A DNA stretch of 64,000 nucleotides from CAIVVT01 sp963823095 (GTDB taxonomy: Bacteria; Acidobacteriota; Terriglobia; Bryobacterales; Bryobacteraceae). The position numbers were made by a program, and so were the translations under genes. Location of the stretch: positions 1 through 64,000 of the forward strand of contig CAWGKI010000030.1 in assembly GCA_963823095.1 (NCBI GenBank), read 5' to 3'. The notes under the pieces were generated by a model. That model was given only the letters and a program-made list of their open reading frames with translations, ran no database searches and was not told where the DNA came from. Positions 27,078 to 35,667 of the stretch are shown here, in pieces (the first letter of the stretch is position 1; each line of letters starts with the position of its first letter).

Positions 27078-28376
27078 CTGAGCACTTCGTATCCCGAATC
27101 CGTCCGATTCCTCTACGCGCTCGGTAACGAATTCAAGACCTTCAAATTTGGCCTGGAGCGCGTTCGCACGCTGCTCGATGCCATGGGCCGGCCGCAGGAC
27201 GAGTTGCGCTTTGTCCATGTCGCAGGCACCAATGGCAAGGGCTCCACGTGCGCTCTGATTGAGCGCGTTCTGCGCCAGGCAGGACTCCGGACCGGTCTGT
27301 ACGTCTCTCCCCATCTGGTGGAGCCCACCGAGCGCATCCGGGTGTGCGGAGAGCAAGTCACGGTGGACGAATTCAGTGCGGCTTTCGATGTCGTGCATTC
27401 GACCGCGGAGCGCCTGATAGCCTCCGGCGGCATCGACATGCACCCGACCTATTTCGAAACCATCACCGCCATGGCGCTGCACTTGTTCCGCGAGAAGCGC
27501 GCCGAACTGGTGGTGCTCGAAACGGGCATGGGCGGACGATTGGACGCCACCAACATCGTCGATCCACTGATCAGCGTCATCACGCCGGTCGATTTCGACC
27601 ACGAAAAGTATCTCGGCTCGACCATCCCGCAAATCGCCTTCGAGAAAGCCGGAATCCTGAAGCCGGGCCGCGCTGCCGTGTTCTCGCGACAAAGGCCGGA
27701 GGCGCTCGAAGTGCTGGAACGGCGGGCGCTGGAGACCGGCGCGCCCGTGATGCATGCGACGGATTGGCAGGCGCGGGATCTTACGCTGCACGCGCTCGGC
27801 AGCCGGTTCGTGGCAACCAATGGCGCAATGCAAATCCGGGTGGACTGTCCGCTGGTCGGCGAGCATCAGGTGGACAACGCCATTACAGCCATTGCAGCGC
27901 TAACCGTCCTCTCCAAGAGCTTCGCAAGCATCACGCCCGAGACCATCCATGACGGCGTCGCTGCCACTCTTTGGCCAGGACGAATTGAATTGGCCCGCAC
28001 CTCCCCCAGCGTCTTTCTCGACGGAGCGCACAACCCCTCGGGGGCCCGCGCACTGGCCGCCTACATCCGCCGCTTCCACTCCGGCAAGCGGATCTGGATG
28101 GTCTTCGGCGCGATGCGCGACAAGGACCTGCACGTCATTGGACCGGAGTTGTTCCCGCTCGCTCAGGAATTGATATTCACCACGCCTAACCAGGCTCGAG
28201 CCTTCCACGCCCAGGAGATAAGGGACATCAGCGGGGAGACCCGCGCGCGCCTCATCGATTCCCCCGCGGAAGCCCTTGCGTATGCCCTGAAAGCTCCGCC
28301 CGAAGAAGTCGTTTTCGTCACCGGATCGTTGTATCTGGTGGGTGAAGTCCGACCCTTGCTCGGCTGCGTGGGATAA
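27078..28376 (+). CDS. folC: Folylpolyglutamate/dihydrofolate synthase
   Basis: Adds glutamate to folates (and to dihydropteroate). Mur-ligase fold: P-loop AGTNGKGST, the FETITAMA helix, the ETGMGGRLDATN loop and the C-terminal ligase-domain mark LDGAHNPSGARAL. The first ATG is at 27183, but the family's conserved N-terminal segment (SYPESVRFLYALGNEFKTF) is coded in frame upstream. The only start-like codon for it is CTG at 27078, with AGGAG five bases before it. I use that start; a base error in the start codon is the other explanation. Confidence 0.9.
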   Translation: MSTSYPESVRFLYALGNEFKTFKFGLERVRTLLDAMGRPQDELRFVHVAGTNGKGSTCALIERVLRQAGLRTGLYVSPHLVEPTERIRVCGEQVTVDEFSAAFDVVHSTAERLIASGGIDMHPTYFETITAMALHLFREKRAELVVLETGMGGRLDATNIVDPLISVITPVDFDHEKYLGSTIPQIAFEKAGILKPGRAAVFSRQRPEALEVLERRALETGAPVMHATDWQARDLTLHALGSRFVATNGAMQIRVDCPLVGEHQVDNAITAIAALTVLSKSFASITPETIHDGVAATLWPGRIELARTSPSVFLDGAHNPSGARALAAYIRRFHSGKRIWMVFGAMRDKDLHVIGPELFPLAQELIFTTPNQARAFHAQEIRDISGETRARLIDSPAEALAYALKAPPEEVVFVTGSLYLVGEVRPLLGCVG

Positions 28377-28407
28377 TCTCGATTTGTTCATTCTCCGATC
28401 ACGTCCA

Positions 28408-29133
28408 ATGTCAATTAGCTACCTCATCGCCCTCCTGATCCGCGACCCGCTGATTATCGTTTCCACCGCGATCATGGGCAGCATCAGCTTGGTGGTGGCG
28501 CTTTGGGATACCAACGGCAACGCGCAGTTGAAAGTGGCCCGCGTCTGGGCGCGCATGGTGTTGTTCATTGCCGGCGCCAGAGTTAAGACAGTTGGCCTTG
28601 AGAAGATCCAAGGCAACGTCAGCTACGTGATTGTGTCCAACCACGTCAGCTACATGGATACGCCTGTGTTGCTGGCTCACCTGCCGGTCAACTTCCGCTT
28701 CATGGCCAAGCAGGAACTCTTCAAGGTGCCATTTATCGGGCCGCACCTGACCAAGGCGGGACACATCTCCGTCCCGCTCGACGATTGGCGCGCGGCGCTG
28801 AAGGTACTCGGCAGCGTGGGCGTCGTTCTGGTAGAGAAGGGCCAAAGCGTCCTCATGTTCCCTGAAGGCGGACGGTCGTTAGACGGCGAGCTCCAGGAGT
28901 TCAAGGATGGCGCCGCTTACCTCGCAATCAAAGGCAAAGTGAAGCTCCTGCCGGTCTGCATCATAGGCATACACGAGGTGTTGCCAATGCACTCGGGGCA
29001 TATGCGGCCGGGGAAGGTGACCCTGCGCATTGGCGAACCGATCGATGTAAATGGGCTGAAGACGTCGGACCGCGCCGAACTCACGGAGCGGCTCAAGAAC
29101 ACCATCCTCGAAATGCAACTGCTCGGCCGCTGA
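28408..29133 (+). CDS. plsC: 1-acyl-sn-glycerol-3-phosphate acyltransferase
   Basis: Membrane enzyme that makes phosphatidic acid. The ATG at 28408 (MSISYLIALLIRDPL) leads into a hydrophobic N-terminal helix. The catalytic H-x4-D is NHVSYMD, the acceptor-binding motif is MFPEGGRS, and a later block is LLPVCIIGI. About 241 residues, the normal length. It follows folC by 31 bases, so co-transcription is likely. Its last 41 bases overlap the convergent gene on the minus strand. Confidence 0.92.
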   Translation: MSISYLIALLIRDPLIIVSTAIMGSISLVVALWDTNGNAQLKVARVWARMVLFIAGARVKTVGLEKIQGNVSYVIVSNHVSYMDTPVLLAHLPVNFRFMAKQELFKVPFIGPHLTKAGHISVPLDDWRAALKVLGSVGVVLVEKGQSVLMFPEGGRSLDGELQEFKDGAAYLAIKGKVKLLPVCIIGIHEVLPMHSGHMRPGKVTLRIGEPIDVNGLKTSDRAELTERLKNTILEMQLLGR

Positions 29134-31234
29134 GGAACTTTCCCATTGCGCCCTGGCGGCATTCGTCAGTCGTGCCGCTGCTCTCAGCACCTCCGTAGAC
29201 GTTTGAGTAATCGTCAGTCCAGGTCTTGAGCCACGGCGCGGGCTTGGGCGGCAAACCTGCCTTCATCTCCCCCCGATTGAAGATGGCCGGATCCGACGCG
29301 AGCAGCACCCATGTGGTTCCGTAACACGTCTGGTCATCGTTATCTTCGGTTTCAAAGACTCGGGCAGTCTTGCCGAGCGCGACCGCGCCCCGCTCGAGCA
29401 CTGGCTCCAGATTCGCGTAACGGTTGGAGATGTGCACGGCGAGAACGCCCTGCGGCGCGAGGTGCTTGAAGTAAAGCTGCAACGCCTCGCGTGTCAGCAA
29501 GTGAACCGGAATCGAGTCGCTCGAAAACGCGTCAACGGCAATCAGGTTATAGTTCTGAGGGTCCTGCCGTTCCAGCGAGAGCCGGGCGTCGCCCATGCGG
29601 ATGTCCACGAGAGCGTCCGAGTCTTTCAAGTACGTGAAGTAAGTGTGGGCAATCGCCGGCACCATCGAGTTGATCTCGTAGAAGCGGTAGAAATCGCCGG
29701 GGCGGCCGTATACGGCCAGCGTCCCAGTGCCAAGCCCGATGATCGCGACTCGTTGCGGGGTTCCGACCACGCTCGAAGCCAGAAAGCGCCCTGGGCCAGT
29801 GTCCGGGCAATAGTATGTGGTGGGCTGTTTGTGGCGGGCCGGGTGGGTGTATTGTTCGCCGTGATTGATGGCGCCGTGCGCCAGACTGCGATAGCCCTCC
29901 CAGTCGTAATACTTGTTGTACTGCGTCACTTTCAGCCCGCCGTAAAAGTTGCGGCCGACGAACAGGCTGCCCTTTACCGCGTTCCTCATCATGCGTCCCT
30001 CGTAACCGACGAGAGACGCGGCGAGCGTGAAGACCACAATGGCGGGCCACCCGAGGAGATCGCGCCGGAAGGGCCATTCCTTCTCCCGAAACAGAACCGC
30101 TACGGCCAGCAATCCGCATAAGCAGACCGCGATGGGGAACTCGTAGTAAGCATGGAAAACGGCAGGCGCGATCAATGCAACGAACACGCCGCCAACCGCT
30201 CCGCCCACCGAGAGCATCAGGTAGAAGCCGGTGAGATAGCGCGGGTGTGGCTTAAGCCGCGCCAATTCCCCGTGGCAGACCATGCAGCAGACAAAAAAAG
30301 CGAGCGAAAAAGCGGCAATCGGCACGCGCACATTCGGCAGATCGGCCGGTGACATGTCCATCAAATAGGCGGTACCGCCGAGTGCGATAGGCAGCAAAAC
30401 CAGGAAGACCTTACGGCGGTACCATCTGGGTGCGTCGAAGCACAGGATGAAGCTGAGCAGATAGATCGCCAGGGGCACGATCCACAGAAACGGCATCGGG
30501 GCTACATCCATGGTCATGTGACCGGTGAGCGCGAGCAGCAGCATGGACGGGCAGGCGGCGAGTGCTACCCAGAACAGCCGCAGTCCCCAGGATGGCGGCG
30601 CTTCGACGGTCTCCTCGGTTGCCTGCGTTTGAGCGGGAGGATTCGGCGGGTTAACCGCACTCTGGCTCTTCCAGCCGGCCCAGGCACACAGCAGCGCGAA
30701 CGCTACGAACCCAACGGACCAAATGACAGCCTGATGCTTCAGCGTAAAAGTCGGCTCGATCAGAACCGGATAGCTGAGCAGGGCCAGCATTGAGCCCAGG
30801 TTCGATAACGCATATAGGCGGTAAGGAGTGCTTCCGGGTTTGACCCGGACAAACCAAGCCTGGATCAGCGGACCCGTAGTCGAAAGCAGGAAATACGGCA
30901 GTCCGACCGTCACCGCCAGCAGCCCCAGGATGTGCCACACCGGAGCCGACGGGTCCGCGGGCTTCCACGCCGCGCTCGGCACGATCGGCAAGAAGAGGAG
31001 GCACAACGCCAGCAATGCCGAATGCAGCATCCACTGCTGCTTCGGCTTGAGCCGTCCAACGATGCCGTGCGAATAGCCGTAGCCAAGCAGCAGCACGCAT
31101 TGGAAGAAGAGCAGGCACGCCGCCCAGACGGCCGCGCCACCGCCGAACCATGGCAGAATCATCTTGGCGATGATGGGTTGAACCTGGAAGAGCAGGAACG
31201 CACTCAGGAAGATGGTTAGAGCGTAGAGAATCAT
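29093..31234 (-). CDS. Fused membrane / spermidine-synthase-like protein, copy 1
   Basis: A 713-residue protein. Residues of about 1-420 are a multi-helix membrane domain with repeated proline-rich helices (IFLSAFLLFQVQPIIAKM). A Rossmann-type aminopropyltransferase-like domain follows, with VAIIGLGTGTLAVYG as the nucleotide-like loop and YNLIAVDAFSSDSIPVHL as the catalytic-side loop. The usual GGGDG loop and the substrate residues of true spermidine synthase are not all present, so the reaction is open. Compared with copy 2 it carries about 28 extra C-terminal residues that read into the end of plsC. Confidence 0.85.
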   Translation of the reverse strand: MILYALTIFLSAFLLFQVQPIIAKMILPWFGGGAAVWAACLLFFQCVLLLGYGYSHGIVGRLKPKQQWMLHSALLALCLLFLPIVPSAAWKPADPSAPVWHILGLLAVTVGLPYFLLSTTGPLIQAWFVRVKPGSTPYRLYALSNLGSMLALLSYPVLIEPTFTLKHQAVIWSVGFVAFALLCAWAGWKSQSAVNPPNPPAQTQATEETVEAPPSWGLRLFWVALAACPSMLLLALTGHMTMDVAPMPFLWIVPLAIYLLSFILCFDAPRWYRRKVFLVLLPIALGGTAYLMDMSPADLPNVRVPIAAFSLAFFVCCMVCHGELARLKPHPRYLTGFYLMLSVGGAVGGVFVALIAPAVFHAYYEFPIAVCLCGLLAVAVLFREKEWPFRRDLLGWPAIVVFTLAASLVGYEGRMMRNAVKGSLFVGRNFYGGLKVTQYNKYYDWEGYRSLAHGAINHGEQYTHPARHKQPTTYYCPDTGPGRFLASSVVGTPQRVAIIGLGTGTLAVYGRPGDFYRFYEINSMVPAIAHTYFTYLKDSDALVDIRMGDARLSLERQDPQNYNLIAVDAFSSDSIPVHLLTREALQLYFKHLAPQGVLAVHISNRYANLEPVLERGAVALGKTARVFETEDNDDQTCYGTTWVLLASDPAIFNRGEMKAGLPPKPAPWLKTWTDDYSNVYGGAESSGTTDECRQGAMGKFLSGRAVAFRGWCS

Positions 31235-31278
31235 TGGCGAATGAACGATTCTACTGAATCCAGCCAGTCAGAGTTGGG
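30431..31278. repeat. Direct repeat, copy A (shared with 32718-33566)
   Basis: The first 268 codons of the two fused genes, plus about 44 bases upstream of the ATG, are almost identical. At protein level only residues 74 (L/F) and 100 (W/F) differ over this stretch. Identity falls off sharply on both sides. Confidence 0.88.
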
Positions 31279-31475
31279 GCGGATGGCCCAAGGCCCAATA
31301 GGATTCTTCAACGGGGCGAGCCGATTGTCGGCGCCGGCTTGCGTTCAGCGATGGGATTCAAACAGGCTAGCTTGGGCCGCAGAAGGGAATGAGGTTTGCA
31401 GAATTGCGGAATTGCGTTCCTCAACCAGGAGCCCAAGATCGCACTCCGTTTCCTCTGGAGGCTTTAGCGGCGACG

Positions 31476-33521
31476 CTATCGCAGCACTTTGTAAACGTTC
31501 GAGAAGTCGTCCGTCCATGCCTGGAGCCAGGGCGCGGGGGTAGGCTGCACACCCAACTTCAACGCGGCGTGTTGGAAGATTGCCGGGTCTGACGCGAGTA
31601 ACATCCAAATCGCGTTGTGGCATGTCCTGTCCTTGTTGGCCTCGGTTGTGAAAACGCGGGCGGTTTTCCCAAGCGCGGCGGCGCCGCGCTCCAGCACTGG
31701 CTCGAGGTTGATGTAACGGTTGGAAATGTGCACTGCTAGCATCCCGGCAGGTTTGAGGTGCTTGAAGTAAAGCTCCAACGCCTCGCGCGTTAGTAGGTGA
31801 ACCGGGATCGAATCACTCGAAAACGCGTCGACGGCCATGAAATCGTAGTTCTGCGGCTCCTGCCGTTCCAAGGAGAGCCTGGCGTCGCCCATGCGGATGT
31901 CCACGACCGCCCCGGAGTCTTTCAGGTAGGTGAAATAAGTGTGTGCAATGGTGGGCACCATAGGATTGATCTCGTAGAAGCGGTAGAAGTCGCCGGGGCG
32001 CCCATATGCGGCCAAGGTGCCAGCCCCCAGCCCGATGAGGGCCACCCTTTGCGGACTGCCAACCATTTGCGAAGCCAAGTATCGTCCGGCTCCAGTATCT
32101 GGACAGTAGTATGTAATGGGCTGTTTGCGGCGAGCCTTGTGGATGTATTGTTCTCCGTGATTGATGGAGCCGTGTGTGAGGGAGCGATGTCCTCCCCAGT
32201 CGTACTCGCTTCCAGACTCTCGCACCGTGAGTCCACCGTAGAAGTTGCGGCCGGCGAAAACACAATCTACCACCGCATATGTCATGATGCGCCCTACCTC
32301 GCCAGCCAGTAGTGCGACGAACAGGAACACCGCAACAGCAGGCCACCCGGTAGGATCCCGCCGGAAAACCCATCCCTCCTCGCGAAACAAGACCACGATC
32401 GCAAGCACGGCGCATAGGCAGACGCTGATGGGAAGCTCGTAGTAAGCGTTGAAGATGGTGGGCGCAATCAGTGCCACGAAAATGCCACCGATTGCTCCTC
32501 CAACTGAAAGCATCATATAGAACCCGGTGAGGTAGCGCGGATGAGGCTTCAGCCTGGCCAATTCACCATGGCAAACCATGCAGCAGACAAAAAACGATAG
32601 CGAGAAGACTGCAACAGGCATTACTACATTCGGCTGATTGGTGTGTGACAGCCACGTAATGACGGCCAGAGCGACAGGCAGCAATGCCAGATAAACCTTA
32701 CGCACGTACCATTTAGAGGCGTCAAAGCACAGGATGAAGCTGAGCAGATAGATCGCCAGGGGCACGATCCACAGAAATGGCATCGGGGCTACATCCATCG
32801 TCATGTGACCGGTGAGCGCGAGCAGCAGCATGGACGGGCAGGCGGCGAGTGCCACCCAGAACAGCCGGAGTCCCCAGGATGGCGGCGCTTCGACGGTCTC
32901 CTCGGTTGCCTGCGTTTGAGCGGGAGGATTCGGCGGGTTAACCGCACTCTGGCTCTTCCAGCCGGCCCAGGCACACAGCAGCGCGAACGCTACGAACCCA
33001 ACGGACCAAATGACAGCCTGATGCTTCAGCGTAAAAGTCGGCTCGATCAGAACCGGATAGCTGAGCAGGGCCAGCATTGAGCCCAGGTTCGATAACGCAT
33101 ATAGGCGGTAAGGAGTGCTTCCGGGTTTGACCCGGACAAACCAAGCCTGGATCAGCGGACCCGTAGTCGAAAGCAGGAAGTACGGCAGTCCGACCGTCAC
33201 CGCCAGCAGCCCCAGGATGTGGAAAACCGGAGCCGACGGGTCCGCGGGTTTCCACGCCGCGCTCGGCACGATCGGCAAAAAGAGGAGGCACAAGGCCAGG
33301 AACGCCGAATGCAGCATCCATTGTTGCTTCGGCTTGAGCCGTCCCACGATGCCGTGCGAATAGCCGTAGCCCAGCAGCAACACGCATTGGAAGAAGAGCA
33401 GACATGCCGCCCAGACGGCCGCGCCGCCGCCGAACCATGGCAGAATCATCTTGGCGATGATCGGTTGAACCTGGAAGAGCAGGAACGCACTCAGGAAGAT
33501 GGTTAGAGCGTAGAGAATCAT
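31476..33521 (-). CDS. Fused membrane / spermidine-synthase-like protein, copy 2
   Basis: A 681-residue tandem paralogue of copy 1. The N-terminal membrane half is nearly the same sequence; from residue 269 on, the two diverge (SKWYVRKVYLALLPVALAVI here). The synthase-like domain keeps VALIGLGAGTLAAYGRPGDF and DFMAVDAFSSDSIPVHLLTR and ends naturally at FSNVYKVLR. The 241 bases between the two genes hold no gene. Presumably a duplication in which the N-terminal halves have been kept alike. Confidence 0.87.
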   Translation of the reverse strand: MILYALTIFLSAFLLFQVQPIIAKMILPWFGGGAAVWAACLLFFQCVLLLGYGYSHGIVGRLKPKQQWMLHSAFLALCLLFLPIVPSAAWKPADPSAPVFHILGLLAVTVGLPYFLLSTTGPLIQAWFVRVKPGSTPYRLYALSNLGSMLALLSYPVLIEPTFTLKHQAVIWSVGFVAFALLCAWAGWKSQSAVNPPNPPAQTQATEETVEAPPSWGLRLFWVALAACPSMLLLALTGHMTMDVAPMPFLWIVPLAIYLLSFILCFDASKWYVRKVYLALLPVALAVITWLSHTNQPNVVMPVAVFSLSFFVCCMVCHGELARLKPHPRYLTGFYMMLSVGGAIGGIFVALIAPTIFNAYYELPISVCLCAVLAIVVLFREEGWVFRRDPTGWPAVAVFLFVALLAGEVGRIMTYAVVDCVFAGRNFYGGLTVRESGSEYDWGGHRSLTHGSINHGEQYIHKARRKQPITYYCPDTGAGRYLASQMVGSPQRVALIGLGAGTLAAYGRPGDFYRFYEINPMVPTIAHTYFTYLKDSGAVVDIRMGDARLSLERQEPQNYDFMAVDAFSSDSIPVHLLTREALELYFKHLKPAGMLAVHISNRYINLEPVLERGAAALGKTARVFTTEANKDRTCHNAIWMLLASDPAIFQHAALKLGVQPTPAPWLQAWTDDFSNVYKVLR

Positions 33522-33566
33522 TGGCGAATGAACGATTCTACTGAATCCAGCCAGTCAGAGTTGGGG
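32718..33566. repeat. Direct repeat, copy B (shared with 30431-31278)
   Basis: Second copy of the segment described at 30431-31278, in the same orientation and at the same place relative to its gene, including the upstream 44 bases. Confidence 0.88.
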
Positions 33567-34112
33567 AGACGCGTCAGAATCGCTTCGAACTTGACCGGGA
33601 ATTGAACGGGGCTCATGCGTCTTCGGAGCGAACGTGGCACCGCCGCTTCCGCGCGCGTCCGGCCGCGTTTGATCAGCCCATATGCCGCACTGCAAACTCG
33701 CCGCATGCTCGGCAAGGGCAGGTGGCGCTATGTCCGCAGCCCTCGGCAGAAATGACAAGACCGCTTACCGTGAGCGGTTTCTCTTTCCAAGTAGTTGAAT
33801 CCTAATGGGTTATTTTCTAAGACAGATCATTTGAGCGGTTCTTGTGTTTTTGCGACAGACTATAGAGGCTACTTGATCGCCGCGTTGGAGGAATAAAGAA
33901 AACTCCCGCCGGGCACTGCTCCTATGCCCGGCGGGAGTTAGATGTTCACTGCTCGAAGTGGAGTCGGAATTCAGTGAGGAGAAGCAGGCACATTAGTAAT
34001 CTGCCCTGCCAAGTTTCTTAGTTTTGCCGTTTTCTGGCGGCTGTCCCGCTCTGCGGCGGGCGATAGGCGCAACGAAGATCCCCATCCCCGCTGCGCCCCA
34101 GGGGAGAGACTC
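33522..34112. other. Gene-free stretch, possible 3' untranslated RNA of the BON gene
   Basis: Part up to 33566 is the duplicated leader of the upstream paralogue. A weak hairpin with a following TTTCTCTTT lies near 33764-33788 on the plus strand with no gene before it. From 33940 to 34112 the minus strand, after the BON stop, has small possible stems (GCCG/CGGC, CTAAG/CTTGG, GCAGG/CCTGC) before the terminator at 33901-33939. No protein gene is supported. Confidence 0.45.
33901..33939 (-). terminator. Strong Rho-independent terminator
   Basis: A perfect 15-base stem (AACTCCCGCCGGGCA and its complement) with a nine-base loop. On the minus strand it is followed by a T-rich tract (TTCTTTATT), so it ends transcription coming from the BON gene, 174 bases after that stop codon. 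Confidence 0.8.
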
Positions 34113-34652
34113 TTAGCTCTTATGTGTGGGCGGGTTCTCCACCACGAGATCGTTCTTTACCGCAAACACGTTTGGAATCGAGTTGACGCGGATGTTCAGC
34201 GCGTCCTTGTCCGCTTGCGTCGGAACAATGCCTACCAATGTAATGTCCCCGTTCTTCACGATGATTCGCACCGGCGGAAGCGGCATTGTCGCCACGCGCG
34301 ACATGCTCGGCCAGGAGTAGACCGTTCGCCAGGCCGCCAGCCGGATCTGGTCGTCAAATCGCGAGAGCGGCAGAACTTCGATCTTATTCTCGACGCTGGT
34401 GACTCCGGGAATGCTCTTCACCACGTTGACGGCGTCGCTGGCGAGCACAGGGTAATGGACTGCGCCGGTGAGCGTCACCATATTGCCGTTCACTTCGTAG
34501 CCGATCGCGTCGAAGACGCCGTAGTACGGCAGCATGTTGAGTTCGTGCCTTACCCGATCAGTGAGCGAGACGTCCTTTGCCATCAGACTGCCCGCCCCGA
34601 AAAGCGCGCCAAGAATAATCGCCAAAACACTCCGATTTGCTAGTTTAGTCAT
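34113..34652 (-). CDS. Periplasmic BON-domain protein
   Basis: A 179-residue protein with a signal peptide (SVLAIILGALFGAGSLMA). Two BON domains follow: the first around YEVNGNMVTLTGAVHYPVLA with GVTSVENKIEVLP, the second around IIVKNGDITLVGIVPTQADK with VFAVKNDLVVEN. BON proteins (OsmY-like) bind membranes or help envelope integrity under stress. GGGAGG lies about 11 bases before the ATG. It has its own terminator and appears to be a single-gene unit. Confidence 0.88.
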   Translation of the reverse strand: MTKLANRSVLAIILGALFGAGSLMAKDVSLTDRVRHELNMLPYYGVFDAIGYEVNGNMVTLTGAVHYPVLASDAVNVVKSIPGVTSVENKIEVLPLSRFDDQIRLAAWRTVYSWPSMSRVATMPLPPVRIIVKNGDITLVGIVPTQADKDALNIRVNSIPNVFAVKNDLVVENPPTHKS

Positions 34653-35216
34653 TGTCTTCTTTGCCTCCCTCTATTTCTCCGCTCTCTGCCTATAAGTACG
34701 CAGCCGAGCGGTAAGAGGTTGCGAAATTAGCAATAGCTCGAAGGAGCCATATCATTGCAACTACTCTTAGTGATGGGAACTCGGGCGGAAGGTGGATGCT
34801 AATTAGACGGAGAGGCGCTAAGTTTCGTTTCGCTTTTCTGATTGGATCATTGGAGTCCGGCTGATTTGACCGCCGGTTTCGACCATAGACTCAAACCGGC
34901 GGGGGCTTCCCGGCGGGAGTTTCTTTGGATAAGCGAGTCGCCCCCCCGGGTCTTCGAGCACGCGCCGGAGTGCGGGAGCGAACCCAAAGCTTCCGGAGGC
35001 GAGCATCCGCTACATCAGGCGGCTCAAAGCCGCTTAGGGTCTGTCAGAAAGTAACCATTTCAGCCGACCTATGTGGGGCGGACTTTAGTCCGCGTGGGAC
35101 TTCAGTCCCGCTTCTGAAGTTTCCCCAAATGCGGACAATCGGGACTGAAGTCCCGCGCGGGTTGAAACCCGCACCACAACCGGAACCAAATGTAGCGGTT
35201 ATTTCCTGACAAGCCC
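34653..35216. other. Gap upstream of the BON gene with palindromes
   Basis: No gene supported. It should hold the BON promoter: TTATAG about 40 bases before the ATG on the minus strand is a weak -10 candidate. A hairpin CCGCCGGTTT/AAACCGGCGG lies near 34870-34903. The main feature is the long palindrome at 35073-35177. Confidence 0.45.
35073..35177. repeat. Long inverted repeat (GTGGGGCGG-type palindrome)
   Basis: Arms of 38 bases, 35073-35110 and 35140-35177, match as reverse complements with about eight mismatches. Each arm carries two smaller palindromes (GCGGACTTTAGTCCGC and GGGACTTCAGTCCC in the left arm). Most arm differences change both sides of a small palindrome, so the small stems are kept. 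Confidence 0.82.
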
Positions 35217-35564
35217 TTAGCCCATGCAGTCAACTTCGGATTCCCTGGGATCCTGGCTGGCCGCCAGTTGGCGTGCAAGCTGCAATCCTCCGCACAACGC
35301 GGCCAGGCTTCGAGTGGCGGCATTCTTCTCGGAGATGGCCCGAAGCCGCACTTCTTCGCCAACTCTGAGGATGACTTTCAGCCGCTCCAAATCCTCAGCC
35401 CTTAACTCCGCGGGCAAGGCGGTGCTGAGCCCCTCCACCTCTTGTTCGCGAAGCGCCGCCAGGTGCGCCTGGTTCTGCGCGCCCGAGTCCATTGACAGCA
35501 GCAGCAATGCACTCGTGCGCTCGCAAGCCTCCAGGATTTCAAGAAACTCCTCTCGTCCTCGCAT
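35217..35564 (-). CDS. Small helical protein after fliD, possibly FliT/FlgN-like chaperone
   Basis: A 115-residue, almost fully helical protein rich in L, A, E and R (EEFLEILEACERTSALLLLS; LERLKVILRVGEEVRLRAIS). I chose the ATG at 35564 (MRGREEFLEILEA), with AAAGGA upstream. It lies directly downstream of fliD on the same strand. Length, helicity and place fit a FliT- or FlgN-type export chaperone, but no diagnostic motif was seen, so the name is not assigned. Confidence 0.55.
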   Translation of the reverse strand: MRGREEFLEILEACERTSALLLLSMDSGAQNQAHLAALREQEVEGLSTALPAELRAEDLERLKVILRVGEEVRLRAISEKNAATRSLAALCGGLQLARQLAASQDPRESEVDCMG

Positions 35565-35667
35565 CGCGTGCCGATCCTTTCTCGTGCCTTCTCTCACTGC
35601 GGCGCCTATTCGCCGGCGGTGTGCGCCTATTGGACCTGTGAGACCGCCAAATGGTCTGCCCCGGCGA

